NCBI GenBank assembly: GCA_023145835.1
Contig: JAGLDH010000066.1
Location: 1 to 64,000 of the forward strand
Direction of reading: 5' to 3'
Length of the DNA stretch: 64,000 bases
Source of the DNA: Methylococcales bacterium
GTDB taxonomy: Bacteria; Pseudomonadota; Gammaproteobacteria; Methylococcales; Methylomonadaceae
The notes under the pieces are model-generated. The model made no database searches. It was not told the origin of the DNA and was given only the letters and a program-made list of their open reading frames with translations. Below, piece after piece: positions 27,882 through 36,685 of the stretch. The translations under genes were made by a program, and so were the position numbers. Positions within the stretch are counted from its first letter, which is position 1. Every line of letters begins with the position of its first letter.

Positions 27882-28081
27882 AATTTTGCGTATTCTCTAT
27901 TATGTATAACGACTATTCACAGTATGCCATAATTGGTGCAAATTTTTCAGCTCTTTTGTAAAATCTGTGACACTTAATGGTAGTCTGTGTACAAGTTATA
28001 GTATGGATAATTTTACCTATTTCAGAGTAAAGTGAGACAGTAAGCTAAAGCCTTCTTTTACAGCAAATCGTCAATAAAAGA

Positions 28082-28246
28082 CTTAAGGAACCTCTGATCA
28101 AGTCTAATTATTTTTAGCTTGCTAAAACGGCCGATATTTTCCACGAAGATCGGTGCAATAGAATGACTATTACGTTTCACTTCGTGAAAAATAGCGACAG
28201 TTTTTTCTGCGCTAAATTCTAGCCACTTAATCAGAGGTTCCTCAAG
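28082..28246. mobile_element. MITE, type A (165 bp)
   Basis: Terminal inverted repeats 28082-28102 (CTTAAGGAACCTCTGATCAA plus G) and 28226-28246 differ at only two positions. The interior carries inverted copies of a CCACGAAGATCGG-type motif and an ACTTCGTGA palindrome, so the whole element can fold. The same termini bound a shorter element at 35104 and 53993, and part of this interior recurs at 53855-53940. It has no coding capacity, so it must be mobilised in trans. The ends resemble those of IS5-group elements, but no such transposase is present. Confidence 0.75.
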
Positions 28247-28477
28247 AAGAAATCCATATTGGTGTTGATACTGGTAAATTTCAACTCTATTATTTTAACC
28301 GTCGAATAGAATCCTACTTAAAGAGTGTAATAAATCGTGAAAAATACAGGTTATGCGAAAAATTGCCTATATACGTATGACTGTACTTCAAGGGATAAAC
28401 TAATCATATTTTGAGTACCGAAGCCTAAAGTGTCTGTTTTTTTTTAAAAATATCAGTGTTGGGTTTCACAGAAAATT

Positions 28478-28496
28478 AACCTCTATTTATAGAGGT
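28478..28496 (-). terminator. Probable terminator after the RND pump gene
   Basis: Minus-strand ACCTCTATAAATAGAGGT forms a perfect seven-base-pair stem with a four-base loop, followed by TAATTTTC, 14 bases beyond the stop of the pump gene. The T-run is short, so confidence is moderate. Confidence 0.5.
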
Positions 28497-28509
28497 GCTC
28501 TAAAGAGTA

Positions 28510-31500
28510 TTATTCATAGTTCTCGCCTTTAACATCATAAAAATGCCCATATCGTAGTAACATACTCGGTAGTAGTAATAAATTCAAAATAGTGGATGAT
28601 GCTAGTCCACCAATAATAATAGCTGCCATCGGCCCCATAATTTCTTTTCCTGGATTATCACTATTAATTGCTATAGGTAACATAGCTAAAGCTGTCACAA
28701 GAGCTGTCATCAAAATAGAGGGTAAGCGTTCCTGTGCACCGAGAACCATGGTATTAACATTCCATGGTTTCTTTTCAACGTGCACTAAATGTTGATAGTG
28801 AGAAAGTAACATAATACTGTTGCGTACAGTAATTCCAAATAAAGTAATAAAACCTACGATAGAGCCAACTGACAATGTTGCTCCCGTTAAAAAAACGGCC
28901 ACTAAACCTCCGATTAATGAAAAAGGAATATTGATGAGTGTGAGCAAAACATGGCGCATATTTCCTATCGCAATATAAATAAAAATGAGCATACCCACTC
29001 CTGCGAGTAATGAACGCAATAATAGGTTTTCTTTTGCTTGTGCCTGTTCCATTGCAGCTCCAGTAAATTCAGGATAACTGTTAGTGGAAAAAGAGACTTC
29101 TTTTAATACTTTGTCTTTTAGTACTCGCATAAAATCACTCATATCTCTGTCTATTACATTACAAGTGACGGTTTGTTTACGTTGTGCTCCTTGATGCAGA
29201 ATATTGTAACGACCTTCTGAGTGTTTAATATCAGCAACTTGCGATAAAGAAATGAGTCTGCCATCTTCTGTTCGGATGGGTAAGTTTTTTATAGCATCAG
29301 GCTGTGTTCTTAGTTCGGGCACTAGAGCAACGGCAACATTATAAATTCGGTTACTCTGAATGTTTTTTCCTGTCACATGGCTTTCATAAGCTGTTTGAAT
29401 AGTGTTAATGACTTGCTCTGGTTTAAGACCCCATAACTGAAGTTTATCTAAATCCAAATGGACTTGTAATAAAGGGGTTCCCGGTGGAGACCTCAGTTGT
29501 ACATTAGCTGCTCCTTGAATATTACGCATAATATTGGCGACTGACTTGGCTTTACGATCTAGCATGCTTAAGTCATCTCCATAAATATTGACGACGACAG
29601 GAGAGGTGTAACCAGAAATTGTTTCATCAATACGCTCGGTTAAAAACGTGTTGGCCTCGTATAAAATACCTGGGAAGTTGTCCAAAACCTCTCTTAACTG
29701 ATCTAGTACCTGCTGTTGTTCTGCTCCAGAAAGAGGCTGTAGGCGAACTTCAAACTCACTATAATGGCTGCCATAGGTATCGGCACCGCGTTCTGCTCGC
29801 CCAGCCCATTGAGAGACAGATTCTATGTTGGGAATTTTAAGGAATTGTTTAGTTAACTCAGAGCCTATACGAATAGATTCTTGTAGTGATGTGCCGGGAA
29901 TACTACTAGTATGAACTATATAATGACCCTCTCGTAATTCGGGTAGAAATTTATTTTCAAGGTTAAAAGAGGTGAGTAACCCTAATAAACAGAAAATAAG
30001 ACTGCCCCCCATTACCCATTTAAAATGATTGCTTATCCAACGGAGTAATTTATTATAATAGGGCTTTATCCATCGGATTAAAGGAGGTTCCTGTTCTTTG
30101 TTAAGTGAAACGGATTGTTTGCCTAGTAATAAATAACATAAGGCGGGTGTTAGCGTTAATGCGACAACTAATGACATTAAGATAGCAAGAATATAGGAAA
30201 TACCCAATGGTGAAAATAATCGCCCAGCAACACCATGTAATGTGAGTAAAGGGACAAATGCCAAAGCAACAATAAAACTGGCATAAACAACAGAACTACG
30301 TACTTCTATAGAAGCCTCATAAATGACAAGAGCGGCAGGTTTTGGTTGATTTAATAAGCGATTTTCTCGTAGTCTGCGAAAAATATTTTCAGTATCAATA
30401 ATAGCGTCATCCACCACTTCTCCAAGAGCAATAGCTAATCCCCCCAATACCATAATATTTAAATTGACTCCGCTTTCTAATAAAATAATAACAGGGGTAA
30501 TTAATGAAACAGGAATTGCTGTTGCAGAAATAAAGGCAGTACGAAAATTAAATAAGAAGAGGTAAAGAATCAGTACGACAAAAAAAACACCGATTAATAA
30601 ATGTCCAGAAAGGTTAGAGAGTGATGTTTCTATATAATCTGCAGGACGAAATAAATGTGAATAAAAGTTAATACCCTCTTTTTTGAAAAGGCTATCAAAT
30701 TCACTCAAGGCATCTTCTACTTGTTTAGAAACTGTCAGAGTATTTGCTCCAAACTGGCCAATAACCATCATCACAATGCCTTGCTTTCCTTTAATTTGAG
30801 CAGCGCCTATTGGGGGCTCTGCTGCATACTTAATAGATGTTACATCACCCAAAGTGATATTGATTCCCGCTTGTCGTTTAACAATGATTTTTTTAAATTG
30901 TTCGGGTGTGCTGGGTTGCCCAGAAATTTGGATAGTAAAACGCTGGTTAACATTTTCAATAAACCCACCCCCTTGAATCTCGCCTGCCTGTTTGGCAGCA
31001 TTAACAATATCTTCAACCGCTAAGTTAAAGCGATGTAATTGTTTAGGGTTGATTTGAATTTGTAATTGCTGAATTTCTCCCCCAAAGATATTCACATCTG
31101 CTACGCCAGGTACAGAAAGTAGACGAGGAACAAGTGTCCAATCAACTAAACTACGTAATTCCATTAAGTTTTTAGATTCAGAATTTAAACCAATAGTGAG
31201 CACCGTGGCAGAAGATGAGGAGAGTGGAACTGGCATGGGTGCAGAAACACCCGCCGGTAGTTTGTTACTTAAGCTACTTAACCGTTCATTAACTTGTTGC
31301 CTGTTTCTATAAATATCACTACTTTCTTGAAAAGTAGCGGTAACAATAGACAAGCCCTGGATTGATTCTGAATGGGTTGACGTTAGGCCAATTAACCCAC
31401 TAATACTCATTTCTATTTGCTGAGTCACTAAAATCTCAACTTGCTCTGAAGAAAGCCCGGGGGATTCTGTTTGAATGATGACTTGTTTGGGTGAAAACTC

Positions 31501-31620
31501 TGGAAAAATATCTAAGCCAGCGTTGGAAAAACGGTAGCTACCATAAAATAGTAATAAAAGTGAAAGCACAATGACAATGCCATAAAATCGAATTGAGAGG
31601 CGAACCAGAGTTGAGAGCAT
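28510..31620 (-). CDS. Heavy-metal-type RND efflux pump (CusA/CzcA family)
   Basis: A full-length 1036-residue inner-membrane RND transporter. It has the two-fold arrangement of 12 helices and two large periplasmic loops (about residues 35-335 and 565-865). The helix-4 proton-relay block reads ALGEVVDDAIIDTENIFRRL, as in one branch of the HME family. Late motifs include GFITLFGITVRNSIMLLSHY and the terminal GLASSTILNLLLLPSML. HME pumps expel metal cations such as Cu, Zn, Co or Ni, with a periplasmic adaptor and an outer-membrane channel. Neither partner gene flanks it, so it is either an orphan borrowing partners or the remnant of a larger locus. The substrate cannot be read from the sequence. 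Confidence 0.9.
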   Translation of the reverse strand: MLSTLVRLSIRFYGIVIVLSLLLLFYGSYRFSNAGLDIFPEFSPKQVIIQTESPGLSSEQVEILVTQQIEMSISGLIGLTSTHSESIQGLSIVTATFQESSDIYRNRQQVNERLSSLSNKLPAGVSAPMPVPLSSSSATVLTIGLNSESKNLMELRSLVDWTLVPRLLSVPGVADVNIFGGEIQQLQIQINPKQLHRFNLAVEDIVNAAKQAGEIQGGGFIENVNQRFTIQISGQPSTPEQFKKIIVKRQAGINITLGDVTSIKYAAEPPIGAAQIKGKQGIVMMVIGQFGANTLTVSKQVEDALSEFDSLFKKEGINFYSHLFRPADYIETSLSNLSGHLLIGVFFVVLILYLFLFNFRTAFISATAIPVSLITPVIILLESGVNLNIMVLGGLAIALGEVVDDAIIDTENIFRRLRENRLLNQPKPAALVIYEASIEVRSSVVYASFIVALAFVPLLTLHGVAGRLFSPLGISYILAILMSLVVALTLTPALCYLLLGKQSVSLNKEQEPPLIRWIKPYYNKLLRWISNHFKWVMGGSLIFCLLGLLTSFNLENKFLPELREGHYIVHTSSIPGTSLQESIRIGSELTKQFLKIPNIESVSQWAGRAERGADTYGSHYSEFEVRLQPLSGAEQQQVLDQLREVLDNFPGILYEANTFLTERIDETISGYTSPVVVNIYGDDLSMLDRKAKSVANIMRNIQGAANVQLRSPPGTPLLQVHLDLDKLQLWGLKPEQVINTIQTAYESHVTGKNIQSNRIYNVAVALVPELRTQPDAIKNLPIRTEDGRLISLSQVADIKHSEGRYNILHQGAQRKQTVTCNVIDRDMSDFMRVLKDKVLKEVSFSTNSYPEFTGAAMEQAQAKENLLLRSLLAGVGMLIFIYIAIGNMRHVLLTLINIPFSLIGGLVAVFLTGATLSVGSIVGFITLFGITVRNSIMLLSHYQHLVHVEKKPWNVNTMVLGAQERLPSILMTALVTALAMLPIAINSDNPGKEIMGPMAAIIIGGLASSTILNLLLLPSMLLRYGHFYDVKGENYE

Positions 31621-32437
31621 TATGGAATTTGTAGGGTAATTAAATTTTCCTAATGATATTTTATCTCGTTTTAGGAAAACTCTTCATATTCATTACTATA
31701 TTGATTGGGAATTAGACTAGCTGAATTTATTTTGGTTAGCTGTTGAGATTTTGTACAAGTATTGATGGGGCTACTGAAGTCAAATGTTTTGCTTTAAGGT
31801 AGACCTGTTTCTAAATGTATCGTGTGATGGGATTCCATTTTTTTATCCTAACTGCTCAACAAGCCACTCCTTTTTGGATTTAAGGAACGTCCTGTCCCCA
31901 GAGAATGCAAAAGTAAGCAGCGAATAGATAAGCCCCGGTTGGTTCGTACACTTCAACTCCACACAAGAGCCGCTAAGTTAAGCCTCCCTCAATGACTTGA
32001 CAGCTGTCGATATGAAATTTTAGCTGCTCTCGCATGCTACCATTTTACTTGGCTTTAGCTGGTTCCCTGTTACCTACCGCTGACTAAAAATTATCACTTC
32101 GCTGTCGCTTCGTTTCCCTGATTTTCAGCGAAAGTGTAATGAAAAATATATTTTAAATTTTCTCGTACTCTCTTATTCTGGAAAAATCAAGAATCCTGCC
32201 GTCAAATTGGACAGAAACCTTCATAGCTTAACTCTGATTGGGTCACAATAACTCTGTGTAATTTGGCTTTAAGCATGGTGCTCTTGATACATGCTTAGAA
32301 ATAACTAACTATATAATTACTATGTATTTTAGTCCAAAATAATTCAAGTTGAATTCCTAGAACAATTCGTCTTAAAATAACAACTGCATCTTTTGAAACT
32401 CCATCATTTAACTCTTTAGATATATCAAATAGTAATC
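31621..32437. other. Long intergenic region with repeat debris
   Basis: No gene found. The stretch 31890-32150 is less AT-rich than its surroundings. It contains a segment near 31918-31955 (AATAGATAAGCCCCGGTT and flanks) echoed in inverse orientation at 33857-33900, and CTGTCG..TTTCCCTGATTTTCAGCG at 32108-32140, echoed in inverse orientation at 5119-5150 beside the ISAs1 end. It appears to be mobile-element debris of unknown family. Confidence 0.45.
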
Positions 32438-33337
32438 ATGAACGATAAAAAAAAGGTATTGCGGTATATTAATCAAAATGGACAAGGGCTAGAAATTGGA
32501 CCTAGCCACAATCCAGTAGCTCCAAAGAAGGAAGGCTATAAAGTTCATATTATTGACCATATGAGCCGTGAGCAATTAATGACTAAATACAAGGACGCTC
32601 AAGTTGTTCTGGAAAATATTGAGGAAGTTGATTTTGTTTGGCAAGGGGAAAACTATTCAGAGCTTACAGGGAAAAAAAAATTCTACGATTGGATTATAGC
32701 CTCTCAAGTCATTGAGCATACTCCAGATTTAATTGGCTTTCTAAACGATTGCGATTCAATTCTAAAAGATGATGGAATGATTTCTCTTGTTGTCCCGGAC
32801 AAACGCTATTGTTTTGATCATTATCGCCCCATAACTGGACTTTCAAAGATCATTGATAGCCACTATCTGAAAAATAAAATCCATACTCCAGGCACAGTAG
32901 CAGAATATTATCTAAATGTTGTGTCAAAAGCAGGAACAATAGCATGGGATCCCAGTGTTGCTGGAAACTATGCTTGTGTTCATTCCTTAGAAGATGCCTC
33001 TCAAGGCATGACAACAGTTCTTAATGAGAAAACGTACATAGACGTTCATGCTTGGTGCTTCGTTCCTCACTCTTTTCGGCTGATGATACACGACCTCTTT
33101 TGTCTTGGATTAACTCCTTTAAAAGAAGTAGGCTTTTTCTCTACAACAGATCATCTGTTTTATATTACTTTAAGCCGAAAAGGAAAAGGAATTAATAGGT
33201 CAAGAATCGAGATGCTTGATAGTATAGAGTCCGAAATTAAAGAAGGAATCTCCGTACCTAAAAAACCAGCCCTCCCAAAAAAAATCAGAAATAGTCTCAC
33301 TCATATTTATAGCAAAGCACTTCATTTGAAAGGTTAA
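32438..33337 (+). CDS. SAM-dependent methyltransferase (class I)
   Basis: A 299-residue protein with a Rossmann-type SAM-binding domain: motif I LEIGPSHNPVAP (residues about 16-27; a GxG-less variant seen in some sugar methyltransferases), then YDWIIASQVIEHTPDLIGFL and LKDDGMISLVVPDKR, which correspond to the Methyltransf_11 motifs. The C-terminal 120 residues are specific, with DHLFYITLSRKG at the end. No ribosome-binding site is evident. Such genes often sit in surface-polysaccharide clusters, but none flanks it here, so the substrate is unknown. Confidence 0.75.
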   Translation: MNDKKKVLRYINQNGQGLEIGPSHNPVAPKKEGYKVHIIDHMSREQLMTKYKDAQVVLENIEEVDFVWQGENYSELTGKKKFYDWIIASQVIEHTPDLIGFLNDCDSILKDDGMISLVVPDKRYCFDHYRPITGLSKIIDSHYLKNKIHTPGTVAEYYLNVVSKAGTIAWDPSVAGNYACVHSLEDASQGMTTVLNEKTYIDVHAWCFVPHSFRLMIHDLFCLGLTPLKEVGFFSTTDHLFYITLSRKGKGINRSRIEMLDSIESEIKEGISVPKKPALPKKIRNSLTHIYSKALHLKG

Positions 33338-33341
33338 ATAT

Positions 33342-33644
33342 TTAACTCTTTAAATGTACTGACTCACCACTTGGCGTATCATATCGCTCGTCTATTTTTG
33401 CCAGTAAAGCAATATCGGTTGCCGTATATTTTTGCTTAAAACCTGTGGGCTTGTTGGGAGCACGTTGATGTATGACTCTCGTTCTTAGGTATTGATGAAT
33501 GAGGTGGGTGAACTGTTGGCGAGAATAGGCTGTTACTTGTCGCAAAAAGCGTATCAAAATGTCTTTTTGTCGTTTATTTAACGCTCTGTAGTGGAACTGC
33601 TTTAATGTCATAAAATCATAGCACGCTGTTTTAATGTCGGACAC
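33342..33644 (-). pseudogene. Integrase/DDE transposase, N-terminal fragment
   Basis: One hundred residues resembling the N-terminal DNA-binding part of stand-alone DDE integrases: LKQFHYRALNKRQKDILIRF, VTAYSRQQFTHLI, then FKQKYTATDIALLAKIDE. In intact members this continues past TPSG into the catalytic core. Here it changes to ESVHLKS and stops. The catalytic domain is absent, so the gene is dead. Confidence 0.65.
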
Positions 33645-34017
33645 ACTAAATACAATGGCTTGAGTTCCTTCTAAAAAGTTTGTAAATCTTCGGTATTTAT
33701 TAATTCTTTAAGATTCACGATGGCTCTCATTGTTTCATCATGAACAGATTGACTGATTTAGTCAGATTAGACTCATTTCGTATTGGAGAAGGTTATCACT
33801 TGACACGCTTTAGAAACATTTTCGAGTTCTTCAGTTAAATTTATTAAACCATTCCAAGGTGTACAAGGACGAACCGGAGCTTATCTATTCACTGCTTCGA
33901 GTGCAAAAGCTTCAAGTTCTTTTTTATTCATAACAACTTATCCTCTTATAGTAGAGATTAATCATAAGTAGTTACACAAAATAAATAACCTTTTCTGTTT
34001 TTTGGTAAAGAGTTACA
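33645..34017. other. Gap with mobile-element debris
   Basis: Continuation of damaged DNA. Minus-strand 33932 begins MNKKELEAFALEAVNR and then stops, reminiscent of the first residues of IS256-type transposases, but too short to assign. It overlaps the repeat shared with 31918-31955. Confidence 0.35.
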
Positions 34018-34060
34018 TTCAGTTAACGTAAAAAAGAAGCCGAATTTTACGTTAACTGAA
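34018..34060. repeat. Perfect 16-bp inverted repeat
   Basis: TTCAGTTAACGTAAAA (34018-34033) and its exact complement (34045-34060) flank an 11-base loop. It lies 30 bases beyond the stop of the minus-strand secreted-protein gene. It may act as a terminator, although the T-run forms part of the stem. It is a strong palindrome in either role. Confidence 0.6.
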
Positions 34061-34089
34061 GCATTAGTTTTGTTGTTTTATTTTATTAC

Positions 34090-34800
34090 TTAGTTATTGC
34101 CATATTCTTTTAGCCCCCAAATATGTTGTCCGCCTTGCTGACCTTTATATTTTAATTTAACCCATAGATTTTGGTTGTTGAAAGGTGCCTGGTACATTAT
34201 TGACGGAATATTCATATCTAAATTTTGTGAAATTGTTCCTTGAGTAGTAGGACAAGTAGTTTCTTGTTGATCTGTCAATAATATATCATCAAAGTAAACA
34301 TCGCCTGCAATTCCTTGAGCATCCACCCAATCTTCAAGCGTAAGGCGAATATCTTTCTCAGCTGTAAAATTTATGGTTACTTTTTCCCATTTTTCTGTAT
34401 CTTTTAGATGCGCTTTTAATCCAGGATAATCTTCTTTTGTGCCTGCTAACCATTTATGATTATTATCACCTGGGTTACCAAAATTGTATCCAACGAATCC
34501 TCCGTAATTATCATCAACACTTCCTGACTCCTTTTGTCCCAAATACCAAAAGGATAAAGTATACTTCCCAGAAGGATTCGAAATTACTTTACTAAAAATA
34601 TCTCCTTTACCCGTTACGCTTTTAAAACTTAACACATGGTCATCTCCTATTGGGTCTTTAATAATTTCTCCACTATGATTTCCTTCATTTTTACCCGTCC
34701 ACTTGGTTAGGTCACCTTCAAAGTTCTCTTCAAATAGTGTGGCAGCTAGAAGAGTATTTGAAAAAACTGTTAAAGCAGTCACTAATACGATATTTTTCAT
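34090..34800 (-). CDS. Secreted beta-sandwich (carbohydrate-binding-like) protein
   Basis: A 236-residue exported protein. The signal peptide is clear (MKNIVLVTALTVFSNTLLAA, cleaved before TLFEENFEG). Residues 22-180 look like a single jelly-roll of the CBM/laminin-G type: ENFEGDLTKW, the YTLSFWYLGQKESGS strand, WEKVTINFTAEKDIRLTLED, then DVYFDDILLTD, a closing strand usual in calcium-binding carbohydrate modules. The C-terminal 50 residues are separate (WVKLKYKGQQGGQHIWGLKEYG). GGAG precedes the start. The truncated glycosidase upstream on the same strand points to a glycan-related setting, but ligand is unknown. Confidence 0.7.
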   Translation of the reverse strand: MKNIVLVTALTVFSNTLLAATLFEENFEGDLTKWTGKNEGNHSGEIIKDPIGDDHVLSFKSVTGKGDIFSKVISNPSGKYTLSFWYLGQKESGSVDDNYGGFVGYNFGNPGDNNHKWLAGTKEDYPGLKAHLKDTEKWEKVTINFTAEKDIRLTLEDWVDAQGIAGDVYFDDILLTDQQETTCPTTQGTISQNLDMNIPSIMYQAPFNNQNLWVKLKYKGQQGGQHIWGLKEYGNN

Positions 34801-35103
34801 GATTTTTCTCCACGCCCAAGTAAAGTAAAGATCACGTTAGATGCCGGGCGTTGAAAACAACTAACGAGATGAAAGAAAATCTTTTTATAAAAAACTTGTT
34901 TTTTGAATTTTTTAAGATCATAAATAAATACACAATATGTATCCATAAATGTATTAATTAACCGATCACCTGATTTAATTTGTAGTTAGAATATCAAGAA
35001 AGCTTTTATACAGTCTGTGACTTAATACCATCAAGTTAGAGTTGTAAATTTGATTAGCGTAGCGTAAGGCTATTTATTTTGATATCGATAGGATAAGGGG
35101 TTT

Positions 35104-35211
35104 TTAAGGAACCTCTGATCAAGTTGATCCTCTAAAATTAATGCACTATTAATTCAACAAGTTATCTTTAGTTAAATCGTTATTTTAAGACTTAATCAGA
35201 GGCTTCTTAAG
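35104..35211. mobile_element. MITE, type B (about 108 bp)
   Basis: Starts TTAAGGAACCTCTGATCAAG and ends CTTAATCAGAGGCTTCTTAA plus G: the same terminal inverted repeats as the 165-bp element at 28082, but a different, shorter interior. The right half is nearly identical to the copy at 53993-54100 (shared TTAAATCGTTA.TTTAAGACTTAATCAGA). Confidence 0.7.
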
Positions 35212-35325
35212 GTTTGACTAATTAAATCAACCTAAATTTTAGCTCTACACTGATAAAGCAGATATAGTCAATTTAGTTGGCTTATCAAATTAGATCTCAA
35301 GTTAAAAATGTAAGAAACATAGGGA

Positions 35326-36651
35326 CTATTGTAATGTTTCGAGGATCTGGTTAAATTTTGACCAGAGTGGTTTGGATTTTGGTGTCATATCATCTTTGAA
35401 ATACCACCAGAAATAACCACCAATAAAACGTGGGTGATTAATACTTAACGAATAGTAACGGCTTAAATAAGCTTCCTTATCTGTTGTCGTTGTGCCTACT
35501 TCACCAAACCCAAGTTTTGCATTTGGAAAAATTTTACCCAAGTCATTAAATACATTGTTCCACTCAGATAGTGAGGGTTGATGATAGTTGCAATCTTCCT
35601 CGTAATAACTTACCAGGATATAGTCAATTCCATTTTTTAGTGCATTGTTTAATCGTGTTTTTGCCCAGGGTCGCATCTTTTCATACTCTTTACTCCAACA
35701 TCCGTCGTTCTCGACAAAATCGTTATAGTAAAGTGTTAATGCCGTTTGATAACCACGGTTTTTTGCTTTCTGATATGCTGCGACTGTTTTCTGAGCTACT
35801 AAGTCTGGGTTATCTCCAGTCCACTCACCATTCACTTCATTACCAATTTCCCATATATCAACAATATCACCATGTAGATCAAGGTATTCATTTACTCGAA
35901 CCTGATACGCTATTGGTGTATATTGTTTAATGTATTCTGAATCGAATAATTGTCCCATAATATAACTTGAGCGTGAAAGTTTACTAAGTGCTGAGGTATA
36001 AATTGAAGCCGGAACAGTATCAAAGACAACTCGAGTCGTCATTTCTTTAGACAAGGAACCTACTGCATCAACACTGGCATCAATATTATCAATCGTATCT
36101 AGTGTGACACCATATATTTGGTTGTTCGGAATTATCGATGGAAGAGTCTCTATCTCATCCACGAAACCACTTCCTCTTATCAAAAAACCATTTAGGGCTA
36201 TAAACTGGTTGCCAGGTTCATAATGTGCGAGATCCGCGGCTAAATCTCTCGTTAATGTATGCCATGAATTATCAGATATATTTGTACCCAACCCATGATG
36301 AATATAATTACCATTGGCACTAAGGCCATAATCTTGATTGACTGCAGTATAGTAAATATAGCGATGTCCTTTGCTTGTCTGAATTGAAATATAAACAACA
36401 AATGGTTCAGCATACTTCATACTCCATTTGATAGTTGAAGCATTATTATTCCACGAACTACCAAGGCGATAACCATTGGCTATGGTTGTACCGACTAACT
36501 GAATAACTCTACTGCCTCTTTCTGCATCATAGATATTTGTTATTGTTGCACCATCAGGGGACTGATCGTAAATACTCCATCCGTTGGTATCACCGTTTTC
36601 AGCACTTTCATAAACTGTTGCATAAACACTGGCGCGCCGAGCTTTATCCCA
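35326..36651 (-). pseudogene. Glycoside hydrolase with binding module, 5'-truncated
   Basis: The frame is open from just after a TGA at 36652-36654, without a start codon or signal peptide. The first 75 residues (ending ...TIKWS) form the beginning of a beta-sandwich module that continues as EPFVVYISIQ, HRYIYYTAV and GFLIRGSGFVDEI. After residue about 195 comes a (beta/alpha)8 domain of clan GH-A: acid/base glutamate in IWEIGNEVNGEW, nucleophile glutamate in KLGFGEVGTT, and the closing FIGGYFWWYFKDD. The first internal ATG (36420) would cut the module. The gene has probably lost its signal-peptide end, perhaps when the adjacent DUF4139 gene was joined. Substrate (beta-glucan-type) is inferred from the clan. 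Confidence 0.7.
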
Positions 36652-36685
36652 TCAATTTCTTAAATTAATGGGCTTATCTGTTTGT

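Noticed and set aside
33857-33932. Possible IS256 transposase start (MNKKELEAFALEAV)
   Set aside because: Only 14-16 residues before a stop; too short to assign.
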